Source: Endotrypanum monterogeii
Lineage: Eukaryota > Euglenozoa > Kinetoplastea > Trypanosomatida > Trypanosomatidae
Reading direction: 5' to 3'
Length of the DNA stretch: 27,832 nucleotides
Assembly: GCA_000333855.2 (NCBI GenBank)
Contig: CM007338.1
Location: 54,463 to 82,294 of the forward strand
In this document: in pieces, positions 10,728 to 21,383 of the stretch
Layout of the letters: every line of letters begins with the position of its first letter
Position numbering within the stretch: position 1 is the first letter of the stretch
Notes under the pieces: model-generated
Databases searched by the model: none
Seen by the model: the letters and a program-made list of their open reading frames with translations, nothing else
What the model was told of the DNA's origin: nothing
Made by a program: the position numbers and the translations under genes

Positions 10728-11768
10728 CTAGACAAACGTCTTTTCCCCGAAAAAGGAGTAAGGATTATGGCAGAAGCGCGAGCTATAACTCACATCGCTG
10801 TTACTGCGTCGGAGAGAGGAGTCCGATGACTCGCAGCCAATTGACCGAAGTATCACCGGTGCGACGATGCGCGTAGGTGTCACTGCTGTCACGTCCCACT
10901 GAGACCCACAGCGAGAACGACTAGGCGTGTTTGCCACGGATTCCTCGAAGGAGGAGATTAATTGCGGGACACGGGTGAAATGCAGCGACTCCGCTGACAC
11001 CTTTTTTGCTACACTCGAGTTAGCGATGCTTAGCGGGGAGACAGCCCTGGGAGGACCAGCCACATCGCAGGAACCACCGAAAGACGTTGCGATGTCACTT
11101 GCGAGAGGGAAGGTCTGTACTGTCTCGGCGCGATGCTTCTTGGACTTCACTGCATCATTGATCAATTTTCCCATAATTGGGATGCCCCGGCACTGGTGAA
11201 AGGCACACGTGTTGTGCACCGCGCGCAGCGCAGCCTCTGCGGCACCCTGCTCCGCAAACGTGATGAACACGATCCGGCGGCAGAACGCAGGGTCGGCGAC
11301 CGGCGTCGTGTCGTTGTGCATCGTCACCTTCAGCACCGAGCCATACGACTTCACAAGGTCCACCAGGTCCTCCCCCCTGACCTCTAGCGGCACGTTGCGC
11401 AGGAACAGCTTGTTCATCCTCAGGCGGTCCTGCCCAGCCGGCGTGCTGTCGTGCTGCTGCTTCGCCCACTGCACGGACACGGTCTTGCCAAACAGCGGCA
11501 TGCCCTGGGCGTCATACAGCGCACGCAGCGCCTCCTCCTGCTTCTCGTAGCGCACGAACGCAGTGCCCAGACTCTGGCCGCTGTGTATGTCGCGCATCAC
11601 CATGGACGACGTGATGTTCCCGAAGGCGGAAAAGATCTCGCGCAGACGGTTGTCGTCCACCTCACGCGGTAGGTAGCGCACAAACAGATTTGTGCTGCTC
11701 GGGGTGTAGTGTTGCATCTGTCTAGGGCAGCGGGTAGAGTATAGCGCAGCAACGGGCCAGTTGTGCAT
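10728..11768 (-). CDS. double-RRM RNA-binding protein, copy A
   Basis: 346 codons ending in TAG at 10730-10728. Two RNA recognition motifs are visible: RRM1 about 28-103 with RNP2 LFVRYL (28-33) and RNP1-like GTAFVRY (68-74); RRM2 about 121-202 with RNP2 LFLRNV (121-126) and RNP1-like RRIVFITF (164-171). In both, the aromatic residues at RNP2 position 2 and RNP1 position 5 are kept, but the RNP1 position-3 aromatic is replaced (Thr69, Ile166). The tail 203-346 is Ser-rich, of low conservation, with a basophilic-kinase-like RRSNSD at 320-325. Such kinetoplastid proteins generally act on mRNA stability or translation; the specific target is unknown. Residues 20-202 are nearly identical to copy B, whereas 1-19 and the tail are unrelated. 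The start is uncertain: Met18 (ATG at 11717) sits directly after two AGs and next to the shared cassette, and would give 329 residues. Confidence 0.93.
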   Translation of the reverse strand: MHNWPVAALYSTRCPRQMQHYTPSSTNLFVRYLPREVDDNRLREIFSAFGNITSSMVMRDIHSGQSLGTAFVRYEKQEEALRALYDAQGMPLFGKTVSVQWAKQQHDSTPAGQDRLRMNKLFLRNVPLEVRGEDLVDLVKSYGSVLKVTMHNDTTPVADPAFCRRIVFITFAEQGAAEAALRAVHNTCAFHQCRGIPIMGKLINDAVKSKKHRAETVQTFPLASDIATSFGGSCDVAGPPRAVSPLSIANSSVAKKVSAESLHFTRVPQLISSFEESVANTPSRSRCGSQWDVTAVTPTRIVAPVILRSIGCESSDSSLRRSNSDVSYSSRFCHNPYSFFGEKTFV

Positions 11769-11815
11769 GGGAATGCTCGGCAGCCTGATTTTTTTTAAAA
11801 AGAGATATAGGATAA
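11769..11815 (-). promoter_or_regulatory. putative trans-splice acceptor of RNA-binding protein A
   Basis: On the minus strand a short T/C-rich tract (11797-11814) is followed by an A run and an AG at 11786-11785, leaving a 16-nt leader before the ATG at 11768. This supports the longer protein. A competing C/T-rich stretch lies inside the first codons, with AGs at 11723-11722 and 11719-11718, just before Met18. Both are plausible by pattern alone. Confidence 0.45.
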
Positions 11816-12458
11816 ACTACTGTTCTGTGTGTGTGTACGCGGGAGCGGGAAAAGTATGGGATAGGATGGAAGGGGGGCGCTAAGGAACAATCAAACAACA
11901 AAAAAGAAATTGAGCGCAGAAAAAGTATATATTATGTTCAAACGAGGTACGAGTCTCAGTTGTGAATGAAAAAAAGAATACTTTCTGTGTCCGTGGCTCA
12001 CCGCTTTAGGTTGGGGGCAGAAAAGCGATGAAACGCCAAGCGATACAGTTGTACACCGATAACACACTTTTCCAGAGAGGATCCAGCAAAAAAAAAGAAA
12101 AAAAACCCGAGATGAAATCAAATTGAGGGGACACAGAAATATGGACACAAAAATATCTCCTGATGTGGTGCACAGAAAAATCAAAACGAAAATAGAGGTA
12201 ACTGCTGTAGGTTCTACTTAGCAGCGACCAGGGAAGGTGATTTAAAGAAACAAAAAAGAGAGAGATGATCGGTCAGACACCTCTAATGGACGTGTGTCTT
12301 CTTTCACAGAGAATTTCTCTGAAAACAAGTTTAAAAAAAAAATGTACTGGAGCAAAGTCACGATGGGGATAAAAAATATAAAAAAATCAACACTCGCAGA
12401 ATGGAAGTGTAATTCAAACGACAAAAAAAAATCACAGACAAACGAGCTGATAAAACAG

Positions 12459-12476
12459 TATATATATATATATATA
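12459..12476. repeat. (TA)n tract
   Basis: Nine TA units, continuing as an interrupted TA/TG-rich stretch to about 12510. Confidence 0.88.
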
Positions 12477-12823
12477 CATATATGTTTATATATACAAATA
12501 TGTACAGAAGTGTGTATGTGCGTTGACCTTGATGCACACACAATCATCAAAAAAAAAAGTGAGGTCCTCGAAATTCGGAGCACCGCGAAGCAACACAAAT
12601 TGGGGAAGAAGAGAAGAGAGTAGATGCCCGTGAAAAGCGGGGGGAAACGCAGCTAAGCTCCCAGAAGCCGCTTGGAAACAGAAGCACAAGGAAATAAATC
12701 ACACAAACACACACGAGCAAAGGGAAGAGTGATTGATACAAGAGATATCAGTTATCACCCGCAGACTCACACATACACATACGAAAAAGGAGGAGGCGTA
12801 GGGGGCGCAAGGGGTGGGAAGAA

Positions 12824-12851
<28 letters not shown>
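12824..12851. repeat. (AT)n tract
   Basis: Fourteen AT units. Confidence 0.92.
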
Positions 12852-12854
<3 letters not shown>

Positions 12855-13096
12855 AAAAGAAAAAGATATGAAAATGTTTTCAAGTACAAACGCGGTAAAC
12901 ACGAGTCGAGAAAAAAATTTTCAACGGTAGAGACGGGAAAACACGGGAAGTGTGAAAGAGAGAGATGTGCTCAGATGAAAAATTGAGAAAAAAGAAAAAA
13001 ACAGGAGCTGCAAACAAAAAAAATATGTAGTAAATGGTAATGACTCGAAGTACTACACCACTGCAAACGACGACTAACACAGAGAAAGAATAATAG

Positions 13097-13157
13097 ATAT
13101 ATATATATATATATTATATATATATATATATGTGTGTGTGTGTATATATATATATAT
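13097..13157. repeat. compound (AT)n-(TG)n-(TA)n tract
   Basis: Two TA tracts flank a short TG run; 61 bases in all. Confidence 0.92.
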
Positions 13158-13423
13158 GAGTATATACTTCCGGCAAACAATAACGCTAAGAGAACGCAGG
13201 AGTCTTGGGTGCTGAGAGTGGTCTGAAAGGCACGGAGGGAAAAAGACGAGAAGAATTATAAAAGAATGAAAATGAGCTATCGGCTCTCGTTCAGGGCTAT
13301 CTTCTTTTTTTATTCTTTCGTTCGGTAGTGACAAAAAAAAAAGAATAATTTTGTTCGTTGTTTTTTTTCGTTTGTTTCGTCGTTCGAATTTGTTTGTTTT
13401 GTAATACAAGGGCCTGTGAAAAA

Positions 13424-13443
13424 ATATATACATATATATATAT
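13424..13443. repeat. (AT)n tract with one C interruption
   Basis: Short TA tract followed by T11. Confidence 0.85.
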
Positions 13444-14642
13444 TTTTTTTTTTCCAAGGGCAAGACAAAAAAAAAAAAAACGATGAACAGAATAATAATC
13501 AAAATGATATTTCAGAAAGAAGGAAGGGTGAGAAAAAAAAAAAAGCACAAGAGCGCGTATGTAGGGGCGTGCACAGTCAGCGGGTAGGAGGTGAAAAAGA
13601 AGCGAAGAGCAAATAAAATTGAGGGAGTATGAGGATGGAAATAAAAGAGGGGGAGAAAGTGTGAATGACTTGAGATGATTTTGAATGTGTAATGTGAAAT
13701 CCAAACGCAAGTGGATTCAAACAAAATGCAAAATGCACGAAAAAAAAAAAAAGAAAGAATAGTAAGAGAGCTTTCGAAACCCTAAAAAAAAAAGAAATAC
13801 AAACACACACCACACAGTCGGTTGTCGGGAGAGGGAGAACACGAAAGGAGTTTGAAAGTGCAAAACAGGAGAAAATACCGAACAAAAAAAAAAAAAGAGG
13901 AGGTGGAGACAGAAAACCTGTTCGGGCCACGAACTAGAGGAAGGTACCGGGTAGGGGAAGAGAGAAGGCGACGGAGAGAGACAAAACGAGTGAAGGAAAG
14001 GGGGGGGGGGATAGAACAAACGGATGGGGAGAAGAAAGAAAAAGGAAAGAAGAATTGAGCGCAGAAGAAGACCGTTGAAAAAAAAAAATACGAATATATG
14101 TATATATTATTTTAAAAAGGGAGAGAGAAACGGGAAGAAACGAGAAGGTGAGGCTTTTGGAGGGAAAACAAAAAACGCTGTTGGATGGTGGAGGGACGCA
14201 CCACAAGCGATAACGGATCGAGAAAAAAAACACACTTACCCCAAGTGACCCGTGTGCTTGGAAAGTAGAACCGTATAAGAAAGTAAAAAAAAAATACAAT
14301 CGATCGTTTGTTCGATCTTTCTCAGAGGTCTCTTTTTCCCTCTTTCCACCTTAACTAAGAACTCGAGCAATTTTTTTTTTCCCTCTTGCCCTCGCACTCG
14401 GTGAGAGGAGCAGAAGGGGCAAAAAAGGAAGGCGAGTGTAAGCCGTCCTCCGTCGATATTCGACCTTGCCGTGCTTTAAACTTTTTATTTCTCCCTTCTG
14501 GTTTAGCTCTTTTTTTTTTGATTTTTTTTTTTAGAAGACACCCAGAGCACCACCAAATGCTTCTGTGGTCTATCTCCCCCTTGTCCTTCACTACCGTTTC
14601 TACTCGTCTCCTTTCACCGTTCTCGAGAATCTACTTTTCAGA

Positions 14643-15009
14643 GTTGTATCCCGTGTGTGTGTGTGTGTGTGTGTGTGTGTATTTGATGGAAAGACGAGTT
14701 TGCTTCGTGCTAGTAAGCACGCCTTGCCTGACGCCGCTCGTGTCCCCTAACCTCACCACCACACCTGCAAATATCCTCCGTCTTTTACGTGTGTTCGAGC
14801 ACCGATAACGGGCGTGCGCCTCAGCGACAACGCGGAAACCACAAGATGGAGCGATGGTTTTGAAGGAAATGACTGCTCCAAGGACCCACGACCTATTCCC
14901 CGAACCACGGAATTGGGGGGATCCGTCAAGACGGGGTTCGCACACGACAGGAAGGAGAGGACAGAATGAATGCGCTGGAAAAAAAAAAAATATTTATATA
15001 TATAAATAT
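14643..15009. repeat. left copy of a near-perfect direct duplicate flanking an assembly gap
   Basis: From 14643 the sequence matches 15028 onward at a constant offset of 385. Both copies have the same (GT)14 run and the same following unique sequence. Differences seen are one extra C in the right copy (a C4 versus C5 run near 14734/15130), the length of the closing A run (12 versus 10) and the TA-rich ends. The left copy ends in TA-rich DNA at the gap. This is most simply one locus assembled twice. Confidence 0.9.
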
Positions 15010-15026
15010 NNNNNNNNNNNNNNNNN
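15010..15026. other. assembly gap (17 N)
   Basis: Seventeen N characters join two contig ends. The left end is a TA-rich tract and the right end begins inside a copy of sequence already present 385 bases earlier. The true gap size is unknown and may be negative, meaning an unrecognised overlap. Confidence 0.99.
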
Positions 15027-15374
15027 TGTTGTATCCCGTGTGTGTGTGTGTGTGTGTGTGTGTGTATTTGATGGAAAGACGAGTTTGCTTCGTGCTAGTA
15101 AGCACGCCTTGCCTGACGCCGCTCGTGTCCCCCTAACCTCACCACCACACCTGCAAATATCCTCCGTCTTTTACGTGTGTTCGAGCACCGATAACGGGCG
15201 TGCGCCTCAGCGACAACGCGGAAACCACAAGATGGAGCGATGGTTTTGAAGGAAATGACTGCTCCAAGGACCCACGACCTATTCCCCGAACCACGGAATT
15301 GGGGGGATCCGTCAAGACGGGGTTCGCACACGACAGGAAGGAGAGGACAGAATGAATGCGCTGGAAAAAAAAAA
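15027..15374. repeat. right copy of the duplicate flanking the assembly gap
   Basis: The match to 14643-14990 begins at 15028 and runs to the A run at 15365-15374. The next bases are a longer TA-rich tract that continues into unique sequence at about 15414. Because this copy connects to unique downstream sequence and the left copy connects to unique upstream sequence, the two together behave like one collapsed contig overlap. Confidence 0.9.
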
Positions 15375-15413
15375 TATATATATTTATATTTATATATATA
15401 TATAAATATATAT
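15375..15413. repeat. TA-rich tract following the gap duplicate
   Basis: Interrupted TA tract. Its counterpart at 14991-15009 is shorter and breaks off at the N gap, which suggests that this tract is what defeated the assembly. Confidence 0.88.
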
Positions 15414-15609
15414 CAAAGCTGAAAATATGAAGACAAATGTAAGAGTCGGGTGTAACAGCAACGAGAGTGAAGGAGAGGCAGTGACCGACACAAACGCCTG
15501 AAGGAAGGGGAAAAACCGTAGTCGAGTTGATGCGATATTATCTCTGAGGTATCACACGGGTGGAAGACGGAGACTGGAGTGGCTGTGAGGGTGAGATGGG
15601 CCACACATA

Positions 15610-15650
15610 CATATGTATATATATATATATATATAAATATATATATATGT
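15610..15650. repeat. interrupted (TA)n tract
   Basis: About 40 bases of TA with TG and AA interruptions. Confidence 0.88.
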
Positions 15651-16535
15651 TGAACCACAGACAAAAAAGTGAGATATGAGAGTGCAAGACGTAGCGTAGG
15701 TGTGGAAAAAAAAAGGAGAAATCCTAGTTGAGATGCGTTTGATCATATACAAGAACCGCTTTGAACGTCGAGTGTGAAGAGCATGACGCAAGATGGACAC
15801 TCTGCATGTATGCCGAATATCTTTCTCGCCTAAGCTAGACTTCATCGAGTGGAAAAAAAAAATTGTACACCTCTTCGACGTTACAGCGGTAAAAAATGCT
15901 GTCGAGATAACACACGAGCCTCCCTATCCTGAGCGGGCTACGGGAGCCGACGACAGGGCAGTGGTGCTTGCAGAGCCTACATATCTCGCAACACTTATTA
16001 TTATATTTGATGGCATGAATTCTACGATACCCACCATCACCTCTACATGCTCAAGTGTCAATACGAGTTACTGAACATTTTTTTCTCTTTTCAAGAGAAG
16101 GGAGGGGGGAGGAGGCAATTGCATGCGTACCGCCTCCATAGTGCATCACGGTTTGCACACCGACACAGATGCCTCCAACCGAAGCAGCTGTGATGTCAAC
16201 CGATCCGCTGCTGGCTCAGCGTCATCCCCTGCAGTGAATAAGAAAGAGAAAAATGAGAAAGGAGGAAGCACAGCGTAGACTTGCTGTTGTTATGGCGATA
16301 TCCCAACTCGCCCCTCAACCTCGTCGCTTTCTTTTCGATGGAGGTCCTAACGCCCCTTCCCGCCCCCTTTCGCATGACGGAATTCACAGAAATAGAAGCC
16401 AAAGCCCTCATGCGTGAAGCGTGAGAAGTTGAAAACAAGGTAAGGTTAACTCACACGATCGCCCTCCGGTAATCAGACACTGACATGAGCATATGAACAG
16501 TGGAAAAGACCCTATTTTGAGAATAATATGGTGCC

Positions 16536-16552
16536 ATATATATATATATATA
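16536..16552. repeat. (TA)n tract
   Basis: About eight TA units, continuing as AT-rich sequence to about 16610. Confidence 0.85.
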
Positions 16553-17424
16553 AATATACAAATATATAAATACAAACGAGTGATATACATATTTATATAT
16601 GTAGTTATTGTTATAATAATAATAACTCTGGAAAACTCAGGGGCGAAACCGATGAAATTCGGCGTAAAGACGCGCGAAAAAAACACCTACGCCGATTGCA
16701 CAGATGTGAAACATGAGACACGTTCCGAGATAAGAAGACCCAGGCGTCTTCTAGAAAGAGCGGAAGAGGAGGCGCGTGGAGGGGATCGAGAAGGTCGGAG
16801 CTATGCATACCGAGGCCAGTCGCCCTCTACACACTCTGCACTCATGAAATAACATAAACACATGTAAAGTCACATACACATAAACACTCGTCAACGTACA
16901 ACAGATACACACACATGCAGGCTACTTCAGCAAGGGAAAGGGGGCTTCGTGAGTATCAAGTCACATTGACGGGATCGTAGAAAAGTGATTGGGAAGACAG
17001 ACAGCAGACAATGATGATGAGATTCGATAAAGAATGAATAAAAAAATGAAGTAAGGGAATGCAGTGTAGAGGAAGAGGGGAAGCGGTAATGTTGATGGGA
17101 GAAAATTACTTGCGTACGCACTAGAATGGAGCAAGGGTTAGAAAACATGCGAATAGTCGAGAACAAAAGAAGAGGATACTTCGGGAAGAGAAAACCCAAA
17201 CACAATGACACAATGACAGCGATCGGAAAGAAAGAAAAGAACACAAATATGCGTTTCACACTACGTTTATCGAGGCTTCTAAAAGACTGAGGAAGGGAAA
17301 AAAGGACCTCTGAAAATGAGCCTGGATCAGAAGACAGAAACCTTCAAAGCAAGCACACGAACATCAAAAAAAAAAACGATAAAAATGAAAATCAAGTAAA
17401 GGAGGTAAAAATACAACATATATC

Positions 17425-17470
17425 TGTACACACATGCATACATATAGATACAGTTGTGTGTGTGTGTACA
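17425..17470. repeat. inverted repeat with 10-bp TGTACACACA stem
   Basis: TGTACACACA at 17425-17434 is the exact reverse complement of TGTGTGTACA at 17461-17470, with a 26-nt loop. It could form a hairpin in RNA of either strand. It is one of three CA/TG-stemmed inverted repeats in the presumed 3' UTR of copy B. Confidence 0.6.
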
Positions 17471-18238
17471 CAAATCGGAAAAAAAAAGGTGTTGAACAAC
17501 AGACGTTCTTTTCTTTGACCCTTTTTTTTGTAAAAATAAAAATGAAAAAGAGGGAAAGTAAGGAGACCCGCACGAGGAGTGGGGAAAAAAAAAATAGGAG
17601 GGGGAAAAAAAGTGACACCAAGATAACAACGAAGAAAGAAAAACATGGTGGAATAAAATAAATATAAAATTCTCATCATGTAACAAGAATTAGATGACAT
17701 GGAGAAGGTGTGTGTGTATGGAGGAGGGGGGGGGGGACGAGAAAAAAAAAAGGCGAGGGAGGCAAACATTACTCTAGTAACACAACTGAGTCGGATGCCA
17801 TCCCCTCGTTCTTTATGTTTTCCCTCAATCCTCACAACAAATAACAGGAAGAAAAAAAAAACTTGCCCACACAGTTTTTGGTCCCCCTCCCCCTTTGTCT
17901 TCCTTCTCCTGCTACCTTTTTTTTGGGAGGGGGAGGAAGAGCATACCCGTTTTTATTTGATTTTACCAGAGGCAGTGCGAAGAACAGCGAGGATACAAGT
18001 TGGATAGAAATATAAAAGCACAAGAAGAGGGTGAGGGTAGGGCACACCGAAATCGGGGGGAGGGATCCTCGACGGCGACGACGACCATATAGATGTTCAC
18101 AGTTGAAGTAAGAGAGAGATATACAAATATGTATATAGTATGGGCGAAGATGACACGATAAAGTCACGGTACGCAAAAAATCAGTAGATGTGCGCACGCT
18201 TTCCTGTAAAAATAATATATGAAACATATGCATGTAAA

Positions 18239-18256
18239 TATATATATATATATATA
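18239..18256. repeat. (TA)n tract
   Basis: Nine TA units. Confidence 0.88.
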
Positions 18257-18975
18257 CATGTGTACGCGTATTTTATGTATTAAAAAAATAAAATAAAAAG
18301 CGACAGAAAACCTAGAGACACTCACCAATAACGTCATAGAACAACTCCAAAAAAGAAAGCAGAAAAGGTCGAAAGCGAGGGGAGAAGGAAAAGGAAGGAC
18401 ACACCCCAATGATTATGTGATTTTGCTTCCCCTTCAACATCTCTCCCCCTTGATGACTCACTGCGACTGAACCCCTAGGAACTCTACACCCCCGGGTAAT
18501 TAAATGTTGCACAAGGGCGAAGGAGGTGCACATACACAGTCCAGGGTTGGCTCCGTTACCCAAGAGTAAGACAAGGGTTTAAAACGACACTCCGCACCGC
18601 CGCTGGTGGAGGGGGATCTCAAAGTCGCGTACCCTGTTACGTAGATCGCAAGGCCACCACCTCGGTGCAAGTGGGTACCGGCACACCACACTACGGCAGC
18701 CAAAGGAATCATATAGACGTGTTGACTTCTTCGAAATCCATTGACGCACTGAAAACAATAATCAGGCAGTGGAGATATCAGCGTAAAGATGTTTCACAAA
18801 GATATACATATACATATACATAAACATGTAAATATATCTTCAGAGTCTCAATGATTCCTGCATACTTATCAACACTTAAAATGAACTCCTCGAGGCACGG
18901 CTATTAGCAAATACAAATTTGGCTGGCGTTTACCGGAAATGAAGGGAAGGGGGAGGGCACGAGGCCCCCACTCCC

Positions 18976-18992
18976 GGGGGGGGGGGGGGGGG
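18976..18992 (+). repeat. G17 homopolymer
   Basis: Seventeen consecutive G residues after CCC, the longest G run in the window. Length is prone to sequencing error. Confidence 0.8.
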
Positions 18993-20576
18993 CAGAGAGA
19001 TGTCCCTTTCGGTCATCAGAGTTTGATGAAAAAAAAAAGTGGGCGAAGGGAAAAGCGCTTCCTCTTAATTCCCCCAACCCGGTCGGCCTCTTGTCAGCGA
19101 GACGCGTTCCTGTGGGAGGGGAAGCAGCGCCACGGGCGCACCTTCGACGTTACGCAGGCACGTATTTGCAAACAGACGACGGAATCGGGTGAGCATAAAA
19201 GATGAGTCCCCCCCATTCTGTTAAGTGTGTTGGTAGTGGATACAGTCGCCTGTCCTCCCCTCTCCTCACTAAGTGAGACCGCGTCGTCATTTTATTTTAT
19301 TTTTTACAGCGCCAAAAAGATGAACAACACCCGCAGCTCACGTGGAGTGTGTACTGCACAAAGATGGCACACGTCCTTCAATGTCGTGTTCACACGAGGA
19401 ATAAACGACTGTGCAACTACGGCGAGATACGAAATGATGGAAAAAAAAAAGCGGCACGTACCCTCTCCATCCGTGGAAAAGGAAATACCACATCTAAGGC
19501 TCATCCGCGGATCAGCACTGCACCTCACACACGGACGTGACACAAACAGGGAAAAAATCTTCGATAGGGAGAGCGAGGAAGGAAATTATGACGTAGATTG
19601 AGGATGATTAACAAGGGGAAAAGGAAGGGATTCGCATTCTGGCAAGAATAAATGGGTGGCAGCATGGGTTAGAACGATAAAAAGAGCCGTCACCTCAGGG
19701 AATGAACGATAGGGAGGGGTAGAGGGGGGAGGACAAGGATGCGGAGGTGGAGGCTTCACAATGACTGACAGTGAATATGCAGCAACGGGGTCGGAATCCC
19801 AAACACTGTATGAAACAAACCCATGTTGGAAGAAAAAAAAAATGCACTGAAGAAGGACCAAGACTGAAGCGCAGCGGGAAAATAAAAAGCACAGCCCCCA
19901 GCAACGAGCAAAAAAGGGCCGTAAGCACCCAACTCAAGAATGTGGCTGGACCGCAGAGGGGGGAGTAGAGGGGGAGGGGGGGGGGCAATTATCCGCGCAA
20001 ATAAAGGGGTGAGAACATGAAAAAAAAAATGTTTTTCCCCCTTTTCCACTCAGTTCACGAATGTCCTCATCACCTGCGGACATGTGCTGATATGTACTGA
20101 GGAGTCACTAAATAAATCGAGCCAAAACCAGAAATAAACACAATGAACGCGGGCATACAATTGCGGGGAAGCAGAGGATAAGAGGAAGAGAAGAGTTGCC
20201 CGTTAGCTAAAGGCGCGAATGCGGGAACGCAAGAGCACTTGACGACACAAGAGCAAAAACCAGCGGAGTATGGGTACAGCGCATTCGCGGGGAGGGGGGG
20301 GTAGAGGGAAGAAGGGTGAAACAGAAAAACTCAATCCCTACAATGCGGGATTTCTAAAAACAACAAAAAAAAACATCAGGAGAACACAGGGAGATCGGTA
20401 TTGGGAAGACAGAGCTCTGCGGAGTAGCGCACCAAAAGAGGGGAATGTTGATGTCGTTTGGGGGGATGAAGGGAGAGGCCTTTGGGGTACAGCACTCGCA
20501 TAGAGCAGTGCTTCCCTTGTGCACTAACCCACTCCGTCGGATACAACTGAGCTCGTTTGTCTGAGCACCAGAAAAG

Positions 20577-20592
20577 ATATATATATATATAT
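20577..20592. repeat. (AT)n tract
   Basis: Eight AT units followed by GTGTGT. Confidence 0.85.
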
Positions 20593-21358
20593 GTGTGTCA
20601 ACGTTGCCCAACAAAGCGTGGAGACGCATTTCTAAACACTCGGGCGCAGAACAAGATGTAAGGTGACGCCCCAAAAGACACCTAAACGAACGCAAAAAAA
20701 AAAAAATTGCAGGACCGCATGGTAACAAAGAAATTTTTTCTCACTCCGCAAATCACAATTAATGAACGGTGAGGAACATATGGTACGCAAAGGAGCCCAC
20801 AGGATAAACGACGGCCATAGAAGAAAAAAATATATATATAGATACAAGCCAGCATGCACAGTGTGAAAATCGAGTGAGTTAGGGCAATTAATTTTTTTGG
20901 TCATCTTTTCAGGTAGTGCAGAATGCAACACTAAGGTAGAGAGAGGCGTAAAGAAAATCATTGAGCGCCTGCCGACCACCACAGCTGGCCGGGATAAACT
21001 CAACTCACACATACACACACACACAAAGAAAAAAAAGGGGGGTAACATGGTGATTAAAAACCGTCTGCCAGCAGCATCACCTCCATATTCCCTCTCACCC
21101 TCCCTCCAACGAAAATTCAGAGGAACACTACCGCACAACGAGCTCCGAAAAGATAAAAACTTGCGTGGGGGAAAAAGAAAAAAAGGAAAAATGAAGAGGA
21201 CGGGAGCGAGCACACCAGCAGCTCCTAAAATAAAATAAAAAATAAAAAAATAAAATAATTAAAAAAAGGAGCTCACAGGAGCGCATGGCGTCAAAGAAGA
21301 ATGCATGGGAAAAGTACGACGATTGCTGAACAAGCTGGGGAATGACAGACAGCATATA

Positions 21359-21383
21359 ATATATATATATATATATATATATA
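21359..21383. repeat. (AT)n tract
   Basis: About twelve AT units. Confidence 0.9.

Larger units (their letters stand above)
11816..14642 (-). other. purine-rich (plus strand) non-coding spacer
   Basis: No gene is seen. The plus strand is extremely purine-rich from about 11880 to 14290; for example 53 of 60 bases at 13981-14040 are A or G. Four TA-rich tracts (12459, 12824, 13097, 13424) and many A10-A14 runs occur. At about 14300 the bias reverses and the plus strand becomes T/C-rich to about 14650. If copy B is transcribed through here, its RNA is C/U-rich, and long chance open frames on the minus strand (Phe, Leu, Ser, Pro) follow from the lack of stop codons in pyrimidine runs. Confidence 0.5.

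Noticed and set aside
11155..11469. Ala/Gly-rich minus frame and Cys/Ser-rich plus frames within the RRM cassette, repeated at 24560-24952
   Set aside because: They are out-of-frame shadows of the GC-rich RRM coding sequence; both copies show them because the DNA is nearly identical.
14355..14808. Possible coding region from several open frames around 14386-14808
   Set aside because: Open frames exist on both strands over T/C-rich DNA and the GT microsatellite, with no motif; the same frames recur only because of the duplicated assembly segment.
16206..16235. Short CTGGCTCAG-like word recalling the 5' signature of trypanosomatid retroposons
   Set aside because: Only a few bases agree and the following sequence does not continue the signature; not enough to call a retroposon.
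20632..21213. 193-codon minus-strand open frame with membrane-like composition
   Set aside because: It lies in pyrimidine-rich sequence where stop codons are rare by composition; Phe/Leu/Ser runs come from T/C tracts and no motif or conserved block is seen.
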